From positions 2,914,001-2,978,000 of the forward strand of contig NZ_QRGB01000001.1 in NCBI RefSeq assembly GCF_003449035.1: a DNA stretch of 64,000 bases, written 5' to 3'. The notes under the pieces are model-generated. The model made no database searches, was not told where the DNA came from, and saw nothing but the letters and a program-made list of their open reading frames with translations. This document shows positions 1 to 10,511 of the stretch, in pieces; the first letter of the stretch is position 1; each line of letters starts with the position of its first letter. Made by a program: the position numbers and the translations under genes. This stretch comes from Pedobacter indicus. GTDB taxonomy: Bacteria > Bacteroidota > Bacteroidia > Sphingobacteriales > Sphingobacteriaceae.

Positions 1-906
1 TAATCGGAGGATAATCTCTTTCATATCATAGGGTTCTTCACGCGATGCAGGCAAGATCCCATAAATATCTTCCGGTTTTTCTTTTGGTTCTTTACTCTTA
101 ATCCGATCAAAACCGGCCGATTCCGGTGCACCAAGCATGCTCATGATGTTCTTAATGGAATCCAGGCAAGAAGCATCGTTCGGAAATTTATAGTCGGTTA
201 CCCCAGAAATCTCAGAATGCGTTGTAGCCCCACCTAATGTTTCATTATCAACCACCTCTCCGATAGCCGATTTAACCAAATAAGAACCTGCTAAAAACAC
301 CGAACCCGTACCATCTACAATCATCGCTTCGTCGCTCATGATGGGCAAATAAGCGCCCCCTGCCACACAGGACCCCATAATGGCCGATATCTGCACAATT
401 CCCTCGGCACTCATCTTCGCATTGTTCCTAAAAATGCGCCCAAAATGCTCTTTATCCGGAAAAATCTCATCCTGCATCGGAAGAAACACCCCTGCTGAAT
501 CGACAAGATAGATAATCGGCAACCGGTTTTCCATCGCAATCTCTTGTGCGCGGAGATTCTTCTTTGCCGTCATCGGAAACCAAGCCCCCGCTTTGACAGT
601 CGCATCATTGGCGACCAGCACACACTGGCGTCCAGACACATAACCAATCCCCGTTACCACCCCCGCCGACGGACAACCACCATGTTCCTCGTACATACCA
701 TCAGCCGCCAAGGCTCCAATTTCCAGCCAAGGCTTATCCTCATCCAGTAAGTAATTGATTCGTTCGCGGGCCAGCATTTTCCCTTTTGCCCGTTGTTTTT
801 CAGCGGATTTCTCCCCTCCTCCTAAGAATACCTTTTTCAACGTATTCTTAAGAGAGGAAAGTTGTTGTTTATTAAAATCTTCGTTCTTATTAAACTTTAG
901 GTTCAT
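1..906 (-). CDS. acyl-CoA carboxylase carboxyltransferase (beta) subunit, methylcrotonoyl-CoA type, 3' end outside window
   Basis: The frame runs from ATG (904-906) to the window edge without a stop, giving 302 residues of a protein usually about 540 long. It reads as a biotin-dependent carboxyltransferase of the crotonase-like fold: an N-terminal GKMLARERI segment, GGCPSAGVVTGIG, VANDATVKAGAW, DSAGVFLPMQDEIFPDKEHF and MGSCVAGGAYLPIMSDE. The PDKEHFGRIF/GGAYLPIMSDE pattern fits methylcrotonoyl-CoA carboxylase beta (leucine degradation) better than propionyl-CoA carboxylase, but substrate cannot be settled here; the biotin-carrying alpha subunit is not in view. It lies 36 bases behind guaB in the same direction, so the two may be cotranscribed, although no functional link is evident. 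Confidence 0.9.
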   Translation of the reverse strand, partial: MNLKFNKNEDFNKQQLSSLKNTLKKVFLGGGEKSAEKQRAKGKMLARERINYLLDEDKPWLEIGALAADGMYEEHGGCPSAGVVTGIGYVSGRQCVLVANDATVKAGAWFPMTAKKNLRAQEIAMENRLPIIYLVDSAGVFLPMQDEIFPDKEHFGRIFRNNAKMSAEGIVQISAIMGSCVAGGAYLPIMSDEAMIVDGTGSVFLAGSYLVKSAIGEVVDNETLGGATTHSEISGVTDYKFPNDASCLDSIKNIMSMLGAPESAGFDRIKSKEPKEKPEDIYGILPASREEPYDMKEIILRL

Positions 907-942
907 GACCGAAGATAATTCTATTTTTAGAGAAATAGAACT

Positions 943-2430
<1,488 letters not shown>

Positions 2431-2444
2431 TTATTTTTGCCGGG

Positions 2445-2452
2445 CAAATTTA
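2445..2452 (-). promoter_or_regulatory. guaB promoter -7 box (TAAATTTG)
   Basis: Matches the Bacteroidota -7 consensus TAnnTTTG read on the minus strand and would give a leader of about 25 bases before the guaB ATG. No convincing -33 element was identified. The divergent methyltransferase promoter lies about 70 bases away in the same intergenic space. Confidence 0.6.
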
Positions 2453-2518
2453 CTGAGAATAATCGGAAATTAAAAGAAGTGTTCCGAACCATTTCGTCAA
2501 AATACTTTCATATTTTTT

Positions 2519-2526
2519 TATCTTTG
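2519..2526 (+). promoter_or_regulatory. -7 box (TATCTTTG) of the TrmH-family gene
   Basis: Exact fit to TAnnTTTG. It ends only 5 bases before the ATG at 2532, so transcription would begin within a few bases of the start codon: an almost leaderless mRNA, unless translation starts at the later in-frame ATG (2547). Confidence 0.6.
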
Positions 2527-2531
2527 CCGCC

Positions 2532-3065
2532 ATGCGTAAACTATCGATGGATGAGCTAAACCGTCCGACCGTAGAAGAATTCAAAAGTAAGAAGAAATTA
2601 CCAATTACCCTGCTGCTTGACAATATCCGCAGCCTGCACAACGTCGGCTCGATATTCAGGACGGCAGATGGTTTCGCCATTGAGAAAATCATACTCTGTG
2701 GCATCACCGGTCATCCACCTCACCGTGAAATCGAAAAAACTGCACTGGGTGCTACCCAATCCATCGCCTGGGAATATGAAAAGAACATAACGGACGCTAT
2801 CAACCAACTCCGTTCAGAAGAATATCAGATTATTGCGATTGAGCAAGCCGACAACAGCAGGTATCTCAACGAATATCATCCCAGCGCCGATCAAAAATAT
2901 GCGCTAATACTTGGAAACGAGGTGAACGGTGTTTCTGAAGAAGCCATGGAAATGATCGACACCTGCATAGAAATCCCCCAATTCGGCACCAAACACTCCC
3001 TTAACGTTGTTGTGTCTGCGGGCATTATCTTATGGGACTTTTACTCGAAAATTAGCAAGAGCTAA
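2532..3065 (+). CDS. TrmH/SpoU-family RNA 2'-O-methyltransferase
   Basis: A 177-residue SPOUT-class methyltransferase that transfers methyl from SAM to a ribose 2'-OH of tRNA or rRNA. All three family motifs are present: motif 1 LDNIRSLHNVGSIFRTADGF (about residues 33-52), motif 2 ALILGNEVNGVSEEAM (about 123-138) and motif 3 IEIPQFGTKHSLNVVVSAGI. The length matches the compact TrmH-like proteins without an N-terminal RNA-binding domain. The start MRKLSMDELNR is chosen because this N-terminus is typical of Bacteroidota homologues. The exact RNA target cannot be read from sequence. It is divergent from guaB. Confidence 0.93.
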   Translation: MRKLSMDELNRPTVEEFKSKKKLPITLLLDNIRSLHNVGSIFRTADGFAIEKIILCGITGHPPHREIEKTALGATQSIAWEYEKNITDAINQLRSEEYQIIAIEQADNSRYLNEYHPSADQKYALILGNEVNGVSEEAMEMIDTCIEIPQFGTKHSLNVVVSAGIILWDFYSKISKS

Positions 3066-3104
3066 AATTTTACTGGTTTATTTTCTTTTGTTTCTAATAT
3101 GCTG

Positions 3105-3112
3105 TAAATTTG
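3105..3112 (+). promoter_or_regulatory. -7 box (TAAATTTG) of the AbiEii-type operon
   Basis: Exact TAnnTTTG match ending 5 bases before the ATG at 3118, again predicting a nearly leaderless transcript. Confidence 0.55.
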
Positions 3113-3117
3113 TATAA

Positions 3118-3402
3118 ATGAGCACAATAAAGGATATATCGCAAATCTTTCCCAAACACTTATTTTGGGATGTCGATCCAAAAAATTTAGACATTCAGGA
3201 CGACAAAGATTTTATTATCCCTAGAGCGCTAATCGCTACAACAGCGGAAACCTTTGATAAAGATATCCAACCTTTGGAAAAACTTTACAGCAAAATGCAG
3301 ATTGTTAGAGAATTGCAAAAAACAAAAGAACGAATTAGTAATGAGGTCTGTAAACTTGTTGCTCGTCGTTACCACGTTAAGCAATTTTTACGTTATCAAT
3401 AA
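3118..3402 (+). CDS. DUF6922-like small protein, partner of AbiEii-type toxin
   Basis: A 94-residue soluble protein. The FPKHLFWDVDPKNLD...DKDFIIPRALI segment (residues 11-40) resembles the Bacteroidota DUF6922 family, which often precedes nucleotidyltransferase (AbiEii-type) toxins. The last codon and stop overlap the next ATG (TAATG), so the two genes are probably translationally coupled. By position it may be the antitoxin, but no AbiEi winged-helix motif is visible and the second half (ERISNEVCKLVARRYHV) is mainly helical; the antitoxin role is inference from context. Confidence 0.75.
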   Translation: MSTIKDISQIFPKHLFWDVDPKNLDIQDDKDFIIPRALIATTAETFDKDIQPLEKLYSKMQIVRELQKTKERISNEVCKLVARRYHVKQFLRYQ

Positions 3403-4175
3403 TGTCCGCTATTGCTCCAGGTCTATTAAAGACTATTCGTGAGTTACAATCTTTTGAAAGTTTTGAGGGGTCTGCTTTAGGTGGGGGCACTAACCTGGCT
3501 ATTCGATATAATCATCGAATATCTACCGACATTGATATCTTTTTCCCTCATATTATCGGAAAAGCAGGTTATGACCGAATTAAAGACGAGGTCCAGAACT
3601 TTTATAGCGCACGCATATTTGGCCTCCAATTTCCATGCGATATCGATGACCAATATATCTTTCTTCGTTTTTTTATTGTATGCGAAGGAGAAACAATTAA
3701 GGTAGAGGTTCTTCAAAATATGAAAATGCTCGATGCCATCGAAAATATAGATGGTATCAAACTCGTTTCGGAACTGGATATCGCATTATTTAAGATGATG
3801 TCCGCTGCAAACCGCGCCACTGAAAAAGATATTTATGATCTTGACCTCCTTTCTGAAAAATTCCCATTGATATACCTTTTTGAGCAGCTCGAACGAAAAC
3901 GTTCTCTATTTTCAGCAAAGGAGCATTGCACCATTTTTGATCTCGATGGAGAAACCAATCCAATAGATCAACCTCTGACTTTATTGAAGTTTGACGACGG
4001 AAATATACACGGTAGAAAATCAAGGCCTCACCATTCACAAAACAGAGTTGATATTCTAAAAGATCAAAAAAGTTGGCCAGTTGCTCGATCAAGTTGGCGA
4101 AAAAAGGTTCGAACTCTCTTCCACGAATTAAATATAGAATTCCCAGGCCCGTCCCCATCAGATGTGGAAGAATAG
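3402..4175 (+). CDS. AbiEii/AbiGii-family nucleotidyltransferase toxin
   Basis: A 257-residue protein with the N-terminal nucleotidyltransferase signature GGGTNLAIRYNHRISTDIDI (residues 27-46): the Gly-rich turn followed by the DxD metal-binding pair. LVSELDIALFKMMSAANRATEKD...DLLS (about 120-148) matches the conserved second region of AbiEii proteins, where catalytic and structural acidic residues lie. AbiEii toxins are known to act in abortive-infection or toxin-antitoxin modules by transferring nucleotides onto RNA; the target here is unknown. It is the second gene of a two-gene operon. Nearby mobile genes are absent, but the short intergenic repeats downstream suggest a variable locus. 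Confidence 0.88.
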   Translation: MSAIAPGLLKTIRELQSFESFEGSALGGGTNLAIRYNHRISTDIDIFFPHIIGKAGYDRIKDEVQNFYSARIFGLQFPCDIDDQYIFLRFFIVCEGETIKVEVLQNMKMLDAIENIDGIKLVSELDIALFKMMSAANRATEKDIYDLDLLSEKFPLIYLFEQLERKRSLFSAKEHCTIFDLDGETNPIDQPLTLLKFDDGNIHGRKSRPHHSQNRVDILKDQKSWPVARSSWRKKVRTLFHELNIEFPGPSPSDVEE

Positions 4176-4334
4176 AATTTTATTTAGATATACCATCTAT
4201 TAAGTATCTGCGTTGTATTCAGCGTTGATAGCTCCAGATTCTAAAATGTTAAAAAAATTAACCAATGATAAATTGCCCCAGCCTTATTATGCTCTTCTTT
4301 CTAATAAACAGTGGAAAAACCCTCCTAAAACAGT

Positions 4335-4398
4335 GGTTAAACAGTCCTTTTACCACAGGTTGACCACAGTTAGAGGACTGTTTAAGGACTGTTTGACC
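4335..4398. repeat. interleaved inverted and direct repeats of GGACTGTTTAA
   Basis: TTAAACAGTCCT (4337-4348) is perfectly inverted at 4374-4385, and the word GGACTGTTT recurs immediately at 4386-4394, where GGACTGTTTGACC (4386-4398) is the inverse of 4335-4347 with one mismatch. Within the 25-base loop CCACAG occurs twice. The arrangement can form alternative hairpins; function unknown. Confidence 0.75.
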
Positions 4399-4450
4399 AA
4401 CGTTCTTCTCGAACAAGTTAATAATGTTTCTTAAAAGATTATACTTAAAG

Positions 4451-4480
4451 AAAAAGGCCGTACAAATGCACGACCTTTTT
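4451..4480. terminator. bidirectional terminator-like hairpin
   Basis: AAAAAGG-C-CGT pairs with ACG-A-CCTTTTT around an 8-base loop (one mismatch). Runs of A before and T after make it usable from both strands; it separates the plus-strand AbiEii operon from minus-strand gltD. Confidence 0.65.
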
Positions 4481-4517
4481 CAACTTAAACAACATGAAAG
4501 ATTTTTAATTACTCTTG

Positions 4518-5981
4518 CTATACTACCGGCAAGGCATCTTTGGTTTCTAATTCGGATACTCCCATTAAGAACTCATCCACTTTTCTAGCGCATTCACGAC
4601 CTTCGGAGATTGCCCAGACAACGAGCGATTGCCCCCTACGCATATCGCCAGCTACAAAAATCTTATCAGCCGATGTCTGATAGCTGCCTTCCTGAGCTTT
4701 TACGTTTCCACGTTGATCGTATTCCAGACCGAGCTGATTGAGCAGGCCTTCGTGCTGCGGATGCAGGAACCCCATAGCTAATAAAACCAGCTCGCAAGGA
4801 ATTTCACGTTCGGAGCCTTCAATTTCCGTGAACTTGACCGGGCGACCGAGTTTGTCTTTCTCCCATTCCAGGTCGACAACCTTCAGCGCTTTTAGCTTAC
4901 CGTTTTCATCAGCGATAAATTCTTTGGTGTTAACCGACCAATAGCGTTCGCAACCTTCTTCGTGCGATGTTGTAGTCTTTAACAAGATCGGATAAGTCGG
5001 CCAAGGCATGGCCTCGGTGCGACTGGCCGGGGGCTGGAACATCAGCTCAAACTGGGTGACAGACTTTGCGCCGTGACGGTTTGAGGTACCAACACAATCG
5101 GACCCTGTATCACCACCGCCGATAACCACGACATGTTTGTTGGTTGCCAAGATGTCTTCATCATCAAAGGTTGAGTTTCCGACACGCTTGTTTTGCTGTT
5201 TTAAGAAATCCATCGCAAAATGAACGCCTTTAGCATCTCGACCGGGAATCGGAAGATCTCTCGGGATGGTTGACCCGCCAGCCAGCACGACCGCGTCGAA
5301 GGCATTCAAATCCTTTGCGGTAACGTCTTTACCTACTTCTGTATTGCAGATGAAATTCACACCTTCCTCTTCCATAATCCGAATTTTGCGGTCAATTACC
5401 CACTTGTCCAGTTTAAAATCCGGTATACCATAGCGCAACAGCCCGCCCGGCTTATCTTCACGTTCAAAAACGGTGACCTGATGACCTGCTTTACTCAACT
5501 GAGCGGCAGCGGCCAACCCTGCAGGGCCAGAGCCAACAATTGCAACGCTTTTTCCACTGCTGATCAATACCGGCCGTGCTTTTGCATAGCCTTTCTTATA
5601 GGCTATCTCTGCAATGTGTTTTTCGATTTCTTCGATACTCACCGGTGAACGGTTAATCCCTAATACACAAGCGGACTCGCAGGGTGCGGGACAGATTCTA
5701 CCCGTGAATTCGGGGAAGTTATTGGTAGATGAAAGTATTTCGTAAGCTTCCTCCCATTTGCCCTTATAGACTGCATCGTTAAATTCCGGAATCACATTGC
5801 CAAGCGGACAGCCCGAGTGACAAAAGGGTATTCCGCAATCCATACAACGCGCTGCCTGACGGTTCAGTTCATCATCAGTCAACGGTTTCACAAACTCGCC
5901 TGAATGTTTTAGACGATCAGCTACTATTTCTTTTTCAGGAGCCTTTCTATCAAACTCCATAAATCCTGTTATTTTTCCCAT
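4518..5981 (-). CDS. gltD: glutamate synthase small (beta) subunit
   Basis: A 487-residue flavoprotein that feeds electrons from NAD(P)H through FAD and two 4Fe-4S clusters to the GltB subunit for glutamate formation from glutamine and 2-oxoglutarate. The N-terminal cysteine cluster CMDCGIPFCHSGCP (C46, C49, C54, C58) and CPAPCESAC (near residues 97-105) supply the Fe-S ligands. Dinucleotide-binding motifs are VAIVGSGPAGLAAA (about 146-160) and VVVIGGGDTGSDCVG (about 285-300). It follows gltB by 12 bases in the same operon. Confidence 0.97.
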   Translation of the reverse strand: MGKITGFMEFDRKAPEKEIVADRLKHSGEFVKPLTDDELNRQAARCMDCGIPFCHSGCPLGNVIPEFNDAVYKGKWEEAYEILSSTNNFPEFTGRICPAPCESACVLGINRSPVSIEEIEKHIAEIAYKKGYAKARPVLISSGKSVAIVGSGPAGLAAAAQLSKAGHQVTVFEREDKPGGLLRYGIPDFKLDKWVIDRKIRIMEEEGVNFICNTEVGKDVTAKDLNAFDAVVLAGGSTIPRDLPIPGRDAKGVHFAMDFLKQQNKRVGNSTFDDEDILATNKHVVVIGGGDTGSDCVGTSNRHGAKSVTQFELMFQPPASRTEAMPWPTYPILLKTTTSHEEGCERYWSVNTKEFIADENGKLKALKVVDLEWEKDKLGRPVKFTEIEGSEREIPCELVLLAMGFLHPQHEGLLNQLGLEYDQRGNVKAQEGSYQTSADKIFVAGDMRRGQSLVVWAISEGRECARKVDEFLMGVSELETKDALPVV

Positions 5982-5993
5982 GGTTCCTGTTTC

Positions 5994-8900
5994 TTAATTG
6001 TTTACCAATGATTTAGCTAATAAAACCTGTTTGTATTCGCGTGGGAATACCTTGATAAAGAAAGGTTTAACATCCTGCCAATGATCCAGAAGATGTGTTG
6101 CCAAATCACTACCTGTAAGGTGTATATGTTTTTTCAGTAAGGAAATAATTTCCGTTTCGTCTTGCGTGTCCAGTTTCTCCAGATCGACCATCTCACCATT
6201 GCATCGTTCATGGAAAGTTCCGGAAACATCGTATATCCAGGCAATACCGCCACTCATCCCCGCAGCGAAGTTCCGGCCGGTTTCACCAAGTACCAGAACC
6301 CTTCCTCCGGTCATGTATTCGCATCCATGATCACCCAAGCCTTCTACTACGGCCGCAGCACCAGAGTTACGCACTGCAAAACGCTCACCGGCCTGCCCAC
6401 GAACAAATAGTCGACCGGAAGTTGCGCCGTAGAGAGCCACATTTCCGATGATGATATTTTCACTGGCGTTGTAGACACTCTCTTTTCGCGGATAAATGGC
6501 TAACTGTGCTCCGGAAAGCCCCTTGCCTACATAATCATTAGCCTCACCTTCCAATTCGAAAGACAAGCCTTTTGCGGCGAAAGCCCCGAAACTCTGTCCG
6601 GCATAACCAGTAAATTTGTAATTGATGGTATTGTCAGGTAAGCCTTCAGATCCGTAAACTTTCGACACCTCGTTCGACAACAGCGTACCGATGGTACGAT
6701 CTGTGTTTTTCAAATCAAAGGTTCCAAAAACTGGTGTTTTGCTTTCAAGCGAATTTTGTGCTTGTTTCAACAGCTCCCAATCCAGAATACTGTCCATTTC
6801 ATGATCCTGTGCCTCGGTATTGTACAATGCTTTGGGATCCGCATCATGGGCCACATATAATACATCACTTAAATCGAGCCTATCAATTTTCCAATGTGAG
6901 ATTTCTTCCTTACGTTTTAAAAATTGAGCTTTACCCACCATTTCATTGATCGTCCGGAAGCCTAATGATGCCATGATTTCACGGAGCTCCTCGGCGATGA
7001 ACTGAAATAGGTTGACGATATGATCCGGTTGACCGGTAAACAATTTCCTCAGTTCCGGATCTTGCGTAGCAACGCCCACGGGACAGGTATTCAGATGGCA
7101 TTTACGCATCATGATACACCCTCCTGCTACTAGGGCGGCTGTTGCCACGCCCCACTCTTCTGCACCTAAAAGTGTGGCGATTGCAATATCTTTAGCCGTT
7201 TTCATTTGTCCATCTGCTTGAAGGACCACCCGACTGCGCAAGCGGTTTTTCACAAGGGTTTGATGTGCTTCTGCCAAACCAAGTTCCCATGGCAATCCGG
7301 CATGCTTAATCGAGCTGATAGGCGAAGCCCCCGTTCCGCCGTCATAACCGGCGATTAAAATAACATCCGCATGGGCTTTGGCAACACCCGCAGCTATTGT
7401 ACCGACTCCGGCTTTTGAGACCAGTTTAACATTAATCCGTGCCGCACGGTTCGCATTTTTCAAATCGAATATCAATTGCTTTAGATCTTCGATCGAATAG
7501 ATATCATGATGTGGCGGAGGTGAAATCAAACCTACCCCGGGAGTGGAATGGCGAACTTTTGCAATCCAGTCATCCACCTTATGTCCGGGAAGTTGCCCTC
7601 CTTCACCGGGTTTAGCGCCCTGTGCCATTTTGATCTGTAATTCATCAGCCTGGCTCAAATAGTGAGAGGTCACACCAAAACGCGCTGAGGCGATCTGCTT
7701 AATAGCGGAACGCATCGAATCGCCATTTTCCAGCTTTTCATAGCGAATTTCATCTTCTCCCCCTTCACCTGTATTACTCTTTCCACCAATACGGTTCATC
7801 GCAATAGCCAGTGTGCTGTGTGCTTCATGTGAAATCGATCCAAAAGACATAGCCCCCGTAGCAAAACGCTTCATGATGCTTTCAATCGGCTCCACCTCTT
7901 CTAACGGAACTGCCGGACGATGGTAAGCAAATTCAAGGATATTGCGCAACGTATAATACTTATCGCTTTGCTGACTGATTGTCGCTGAATAAGCTTTGTA
8001 TGTCTCGTAGTCGTTTGTACGACAAGCTTTTTGGAGCAAATGGACGGTTTCGGGGTTAAATAGATGCGACTCACCTCTGCGCCTCCAGGAGTACAAGCCC
8101 CCTTCTGGTAATAAATGACTTTTTGATCTACTGGAAGTAAAACCCCTTCTGTGTTTAATTAGAACCTCTTTTGCAATCTCATCCAGACCGAGCCCCCCGA
8201 TTCTGGAGACAGCGCCACAGAAATAGCGATCCACAACTTCCTTATTGATTCCCAGTATTTCAAAAATCTGAGCACCGTGATAAGATTGCAGTGTCGATAT
8301 ACCCATTTTCGAGAATATCTTCAGCAGTCCGGCACAGATCGACTTTACATAATTTTTTTTCAGATCTGCCCATTTCAGATCGGTACCAATAGATCCCTGT
8401 TCTTTTAGCGTGCGGATGGAAGCGAGTGCAAGGTATGGGTTAATGGCTGTCGCCCCAAAGGCCAACAGACAGGCAAAATGATGAACCTCCCATACATCCC
8501 CTGCTTCAACAACCAAACCAACCGAACCTCGATGACCTGTTTTAATCAAATGATGATGGACAGCCGAAACCGCCAATAACGAAGGTATAGCCGCATGTTG
8601 GGAGTCGATTGCCCGATCGGATAAGATAATAACTTCAAAACCGTCTTTTACTGCATCTTCAGCGTAGCGACATAGTCGCGTTAATCCGTCCTCTAATGCG
8701 CCGGGAGTTTCATCTGCACGGAAATAGGTCTGCAAAGTTTTGGCCTGGAAAACCCCTGTATCGATACTCCGCAGCTTTTCCAGTTCTTTGCTGGTCAATA
8801 CCGGGTGCTCAAGTGCTACACAATGACAGTGCATTTTATTTTCATCGACGATATTGCCACCGTTACCTATAAAAGTAGCCAAACTCATGACCAATCGTTC

Positions 8901-10511
8901 GCGGATCGGGTCGATCGGCGGATTGGTTACCTGAGCGAAGTACTGTTTGAAATAGCTTGAAAGATGTTGCGCCTGATTGGACAAAACGGCCAGAGGCACA
9001 TCGGTACCCATAGCTCCAATCGGTTCTTTACCTTCTAAAGCCATCGGTATTAAAATATCCTGTATATCCTCTCTGGAATAGCCAAAGGTCTGCTGATAAC
9101 GGAATACAGATTCTTTAGCAAGATAGGTAAAGGTGACACGTGGTTCAGCCAGATCATCCAACCTGATCTTGTATTGATCTAACCAATCGGCATAAGGTTG
9201 TTTATTCGCAAGTTCGGCCTTGACAGTTTCATCGCTGCTGATTTCACCTTTTTCCATATCGATTAAAAAAATCTTTCCTGGTTGCAGGCGACCTTTTTTA
9301 ATAACCAACTCTTCATTCAGCGGCAACGCACCAGTTTCTGAAGCCACTACCACCCGGTCGTCACTTGTAATCGAGTAGCGCAGCGGACGAAGTCCATTGC
9401 GGTCCAACATTGCCCCGATCATCTTCCCGTTTGTAAAACATAGCGCAGCAGGCCCATCCCAAGGCTCAACTAATGTGGCGTGGAATTCGTAAAAAGCTTT
9501 TTTTATCGGATCCATCTGCGTATTGCCATCCCATGCCTCCGGAACCATCATCAGCATCACATGAGGAAGCGAACGCCCACAGTGCATCAATAGCTCGGCT
9601 ACGTTATCCAGACAAGCGGAATCTGACTGACCCTTATCAATCACCGGCAAGAGAATTTCCATTTCTTCTTCCGAAAAATAAGGCGAGACCAAGGATTCCA
9701 TTCCTGCATAAAACCAATTCAAATTTCCGGTTAATGTATTAATCTCACCGTTATGAGCTACAAAACGGAAAGGCTGGGCCAACTTCCACGAGGGAAACGT
9801 ATTGGTTGAAAAACGTGAATGCACCAGTCCGAATGCTGACACAACACGCTCGTCATGAAGATCCGTAAAATAAGACCGGACCTGAGCGGTGGTCAATTGA
9901 CCTTTATAAACAATGGTTTGGCAAGAAAGAGAAGTCACATAAAAGTGCTCCTGTATTTCCTGCTGTGTTTTTTTGATTTCCTGAACAATCAGTCGGCGGA
10001 GAACATATAGCTTACGCTCGAAATCTTCAGTTGTTTTGATGTCACGGGGACGATCTACAAAGAATTGAACAATGGAAGGTTCTACACTTAACGCAGTTAC
10101 ACCAATCCCTTCAGGATTAACAGGAACTTCACGAAAACCAAGAAAATCAAAGCCTCTGTCGATGGCGGCTGCCTCAATGATGGCGCGACAACGGGCATGA
10201 GCCTCTTCTTCTTTCGGTAAAAAAGCCATACCGACACCATAATGCCCCGGCTCTTTCAGTAGAATATCTAAAGAAATACATTCATCCCATAAAAACTGAT
10301 GTGGAATTTGAAACATGATCCCTGCGCCGTCACCACTATCCGGATCGCAACCACAAGCTCCGCGGTGCTCCATATTCTCCAGCATAACCAATGCATCAAC
10401 GATCTGCTGATGCGATTTCTCTCCTTTTACATGGGCCACGAACCCCACCCCGCAAGCATCGTGTTCAAATTCAGTACGATACAAGCCTTCTGTCTGTGTT
10501 AATTTGTTCAT
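5994..10511 (-). CDS. gltB: glutamate synthase large (alpha) subunit
   Basis: A 1505-residue protein of normal length for bacterial GltB. The N-terminal class II glutamine amidotransferase domain starts at Cys20 in DACGVGFVAH, the N-terminal nucleophile after removal of a 19-residue propeptide. FMN/synthase-domain signatures include TGEGGEDEIRY, KPGEGGQLPGHKV and AGYDGGTGASPISS. The 3Fe-4S cluster motif is CIMMRKCHLNTCPVGVA. The C-terminal beta-helix domain contains repeated G-rich turns (GGRVLVLGETGRNFAAGMSG). It is the first gene of gltBD; its upstream region is AT-rich with no clear TAnnTTTG box, so I could not place its promoter. Confidence 0.98.
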   Translation of the reverse strand: MNKLTQTEGLYRTEFEHDACGVGFVAHVKGEKSHQQIVDALVMLENMEHRGACGCDPDSGDGAGIMFQIPHQFLWDECISLDILLKEPGHYGVGMAFLPKEEEAHARCRAIIEAAAIDRGFDFLGFREVPVNPEGIGVTALSVEPSIVQFFVDRPRDIKTTEDFERKLYVLRRLIVQEIKKTQQEIQEHFYVTSLSCQTIVYKGQLTTAQVRSYFTDLHDERVVSAFGLVHSRFSTNTFPSWKLAQPFRFVAHNGEINTLTGNLNWFYAGMESLVSPYFSEEEMEILLPVIDKGQSDSACLDNVAELLMHCGRSLPHVMLMMVPEAWDGNTQMDPIKKAFYEFHATLVEPWDGPAALCFTNGKMIGAMLDRNGLRPLRYSITSDDRVVVASETGALPLNEELVIKKGRLQPGKIFLIDMEKGEISSDETVKAELANKQPYADWLDQYKIRLDDLAEPRVTFTYLAKESVFRYQQTFGYSREDIQDILIPMALEGKEPIGAMGTDVPLAVLSNQAQHLSSYFKQYFAQVTNPPIDPIRERLVMSLATFIGNGGNIVDENKMHCHCVALEHPVLTSKELEKLRSIDTGVFQAKTLQTYFRADETPGALEDGLTRLCRYAEDAVKDGFEVIILSDRAIDSQHAAIPSLLAVSAVHHHLIKTGHRGSVGLVVEAGDVWEVHHFACLLAFGATAINPYLALASIRTLKEQGSIGTDLKWADLKKNYVKSICAGLLKIFSKMGISTLQSYHGAQIFEILGINKEVVDRYFCGAVSRIGGLGLDEIAKEVLIKHRRGFTSSRSKSHLLPEGGLYSWRRRGESHLFNPETVHLLQKACRTNDYETYKAYSATISQQSDKYYTLRNILEFAYHRPAVPLEEVEPIESIMKRFATGAMSFGSISHEAHSTLAIAMNRIGGKSNTGEGGEDEIRYEKLENGDSMRSAIKQIASARFGVTSHYLSQADELQIKMAQGAKPGEGGQLPGHKVDDWIAKVRHSTPGVGLISPPPHHDIYSIEDLKQLIFDLKNANRAARINVKLVSKAGVGTIAAGVAKAHADVILIAGYDGGTGASPISSIKHAGLPWELGLAEAHQTLVKNRLRSRVVLQADGQMKTAKDIAIATLLGAEEWGVATAALVAGGCIMMRKCHLNTCPVGVATQDPELRKLFTGQPDHIVNLFQFIAEELREIMASLGFRTINEMVGKAQFLKRKEEISHWKIDRLDLSDVLYVAHDADPKALYNTEAQDHEMDSILDWELLKQAQNSLESKTPVFGTFDLKNTDRTIGTLLSNEVSKVYGSEGLPDNTINYKFTGYAGQSFGAFAAKGLSFELEGEANDYVGKGLSGAQLAIYPRKESVYNASENIIIGNVALYGATSGRLFVRGQAGERFAVRNSGAAAVVEGLGDHGCEYMTGGRVLVLGETGRNFAAGMSGGIAWIYDVSGTFHERCNGEMVDLEKLDTQDETEIISLLKKHIHLTGSDLATHLLDHWQDVKPFFIKVFPREYKQVLLAKSLVNN

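Larger units (their letters stand above)
4176..4517. other. intergenic region without a supported gene
   Basis: The stretch lies between the AbiEii-type operon and the end of gltD. It holds a nest of inverted and direct repeats (4335-4398) and a terminator hairpin (4451-4480). A 73-codon open frame at 4213-4434 is made up largely of the repeat words and has no family resemblance, so it is not called. Confidence 0.6.

Noticed and set aside
4213-4434. 73-codon open frame behind the AbiEii gene
   Set aside because: Built mainly from repeated words of the intergenic repeats; no ribosome binding site or family resemblance.
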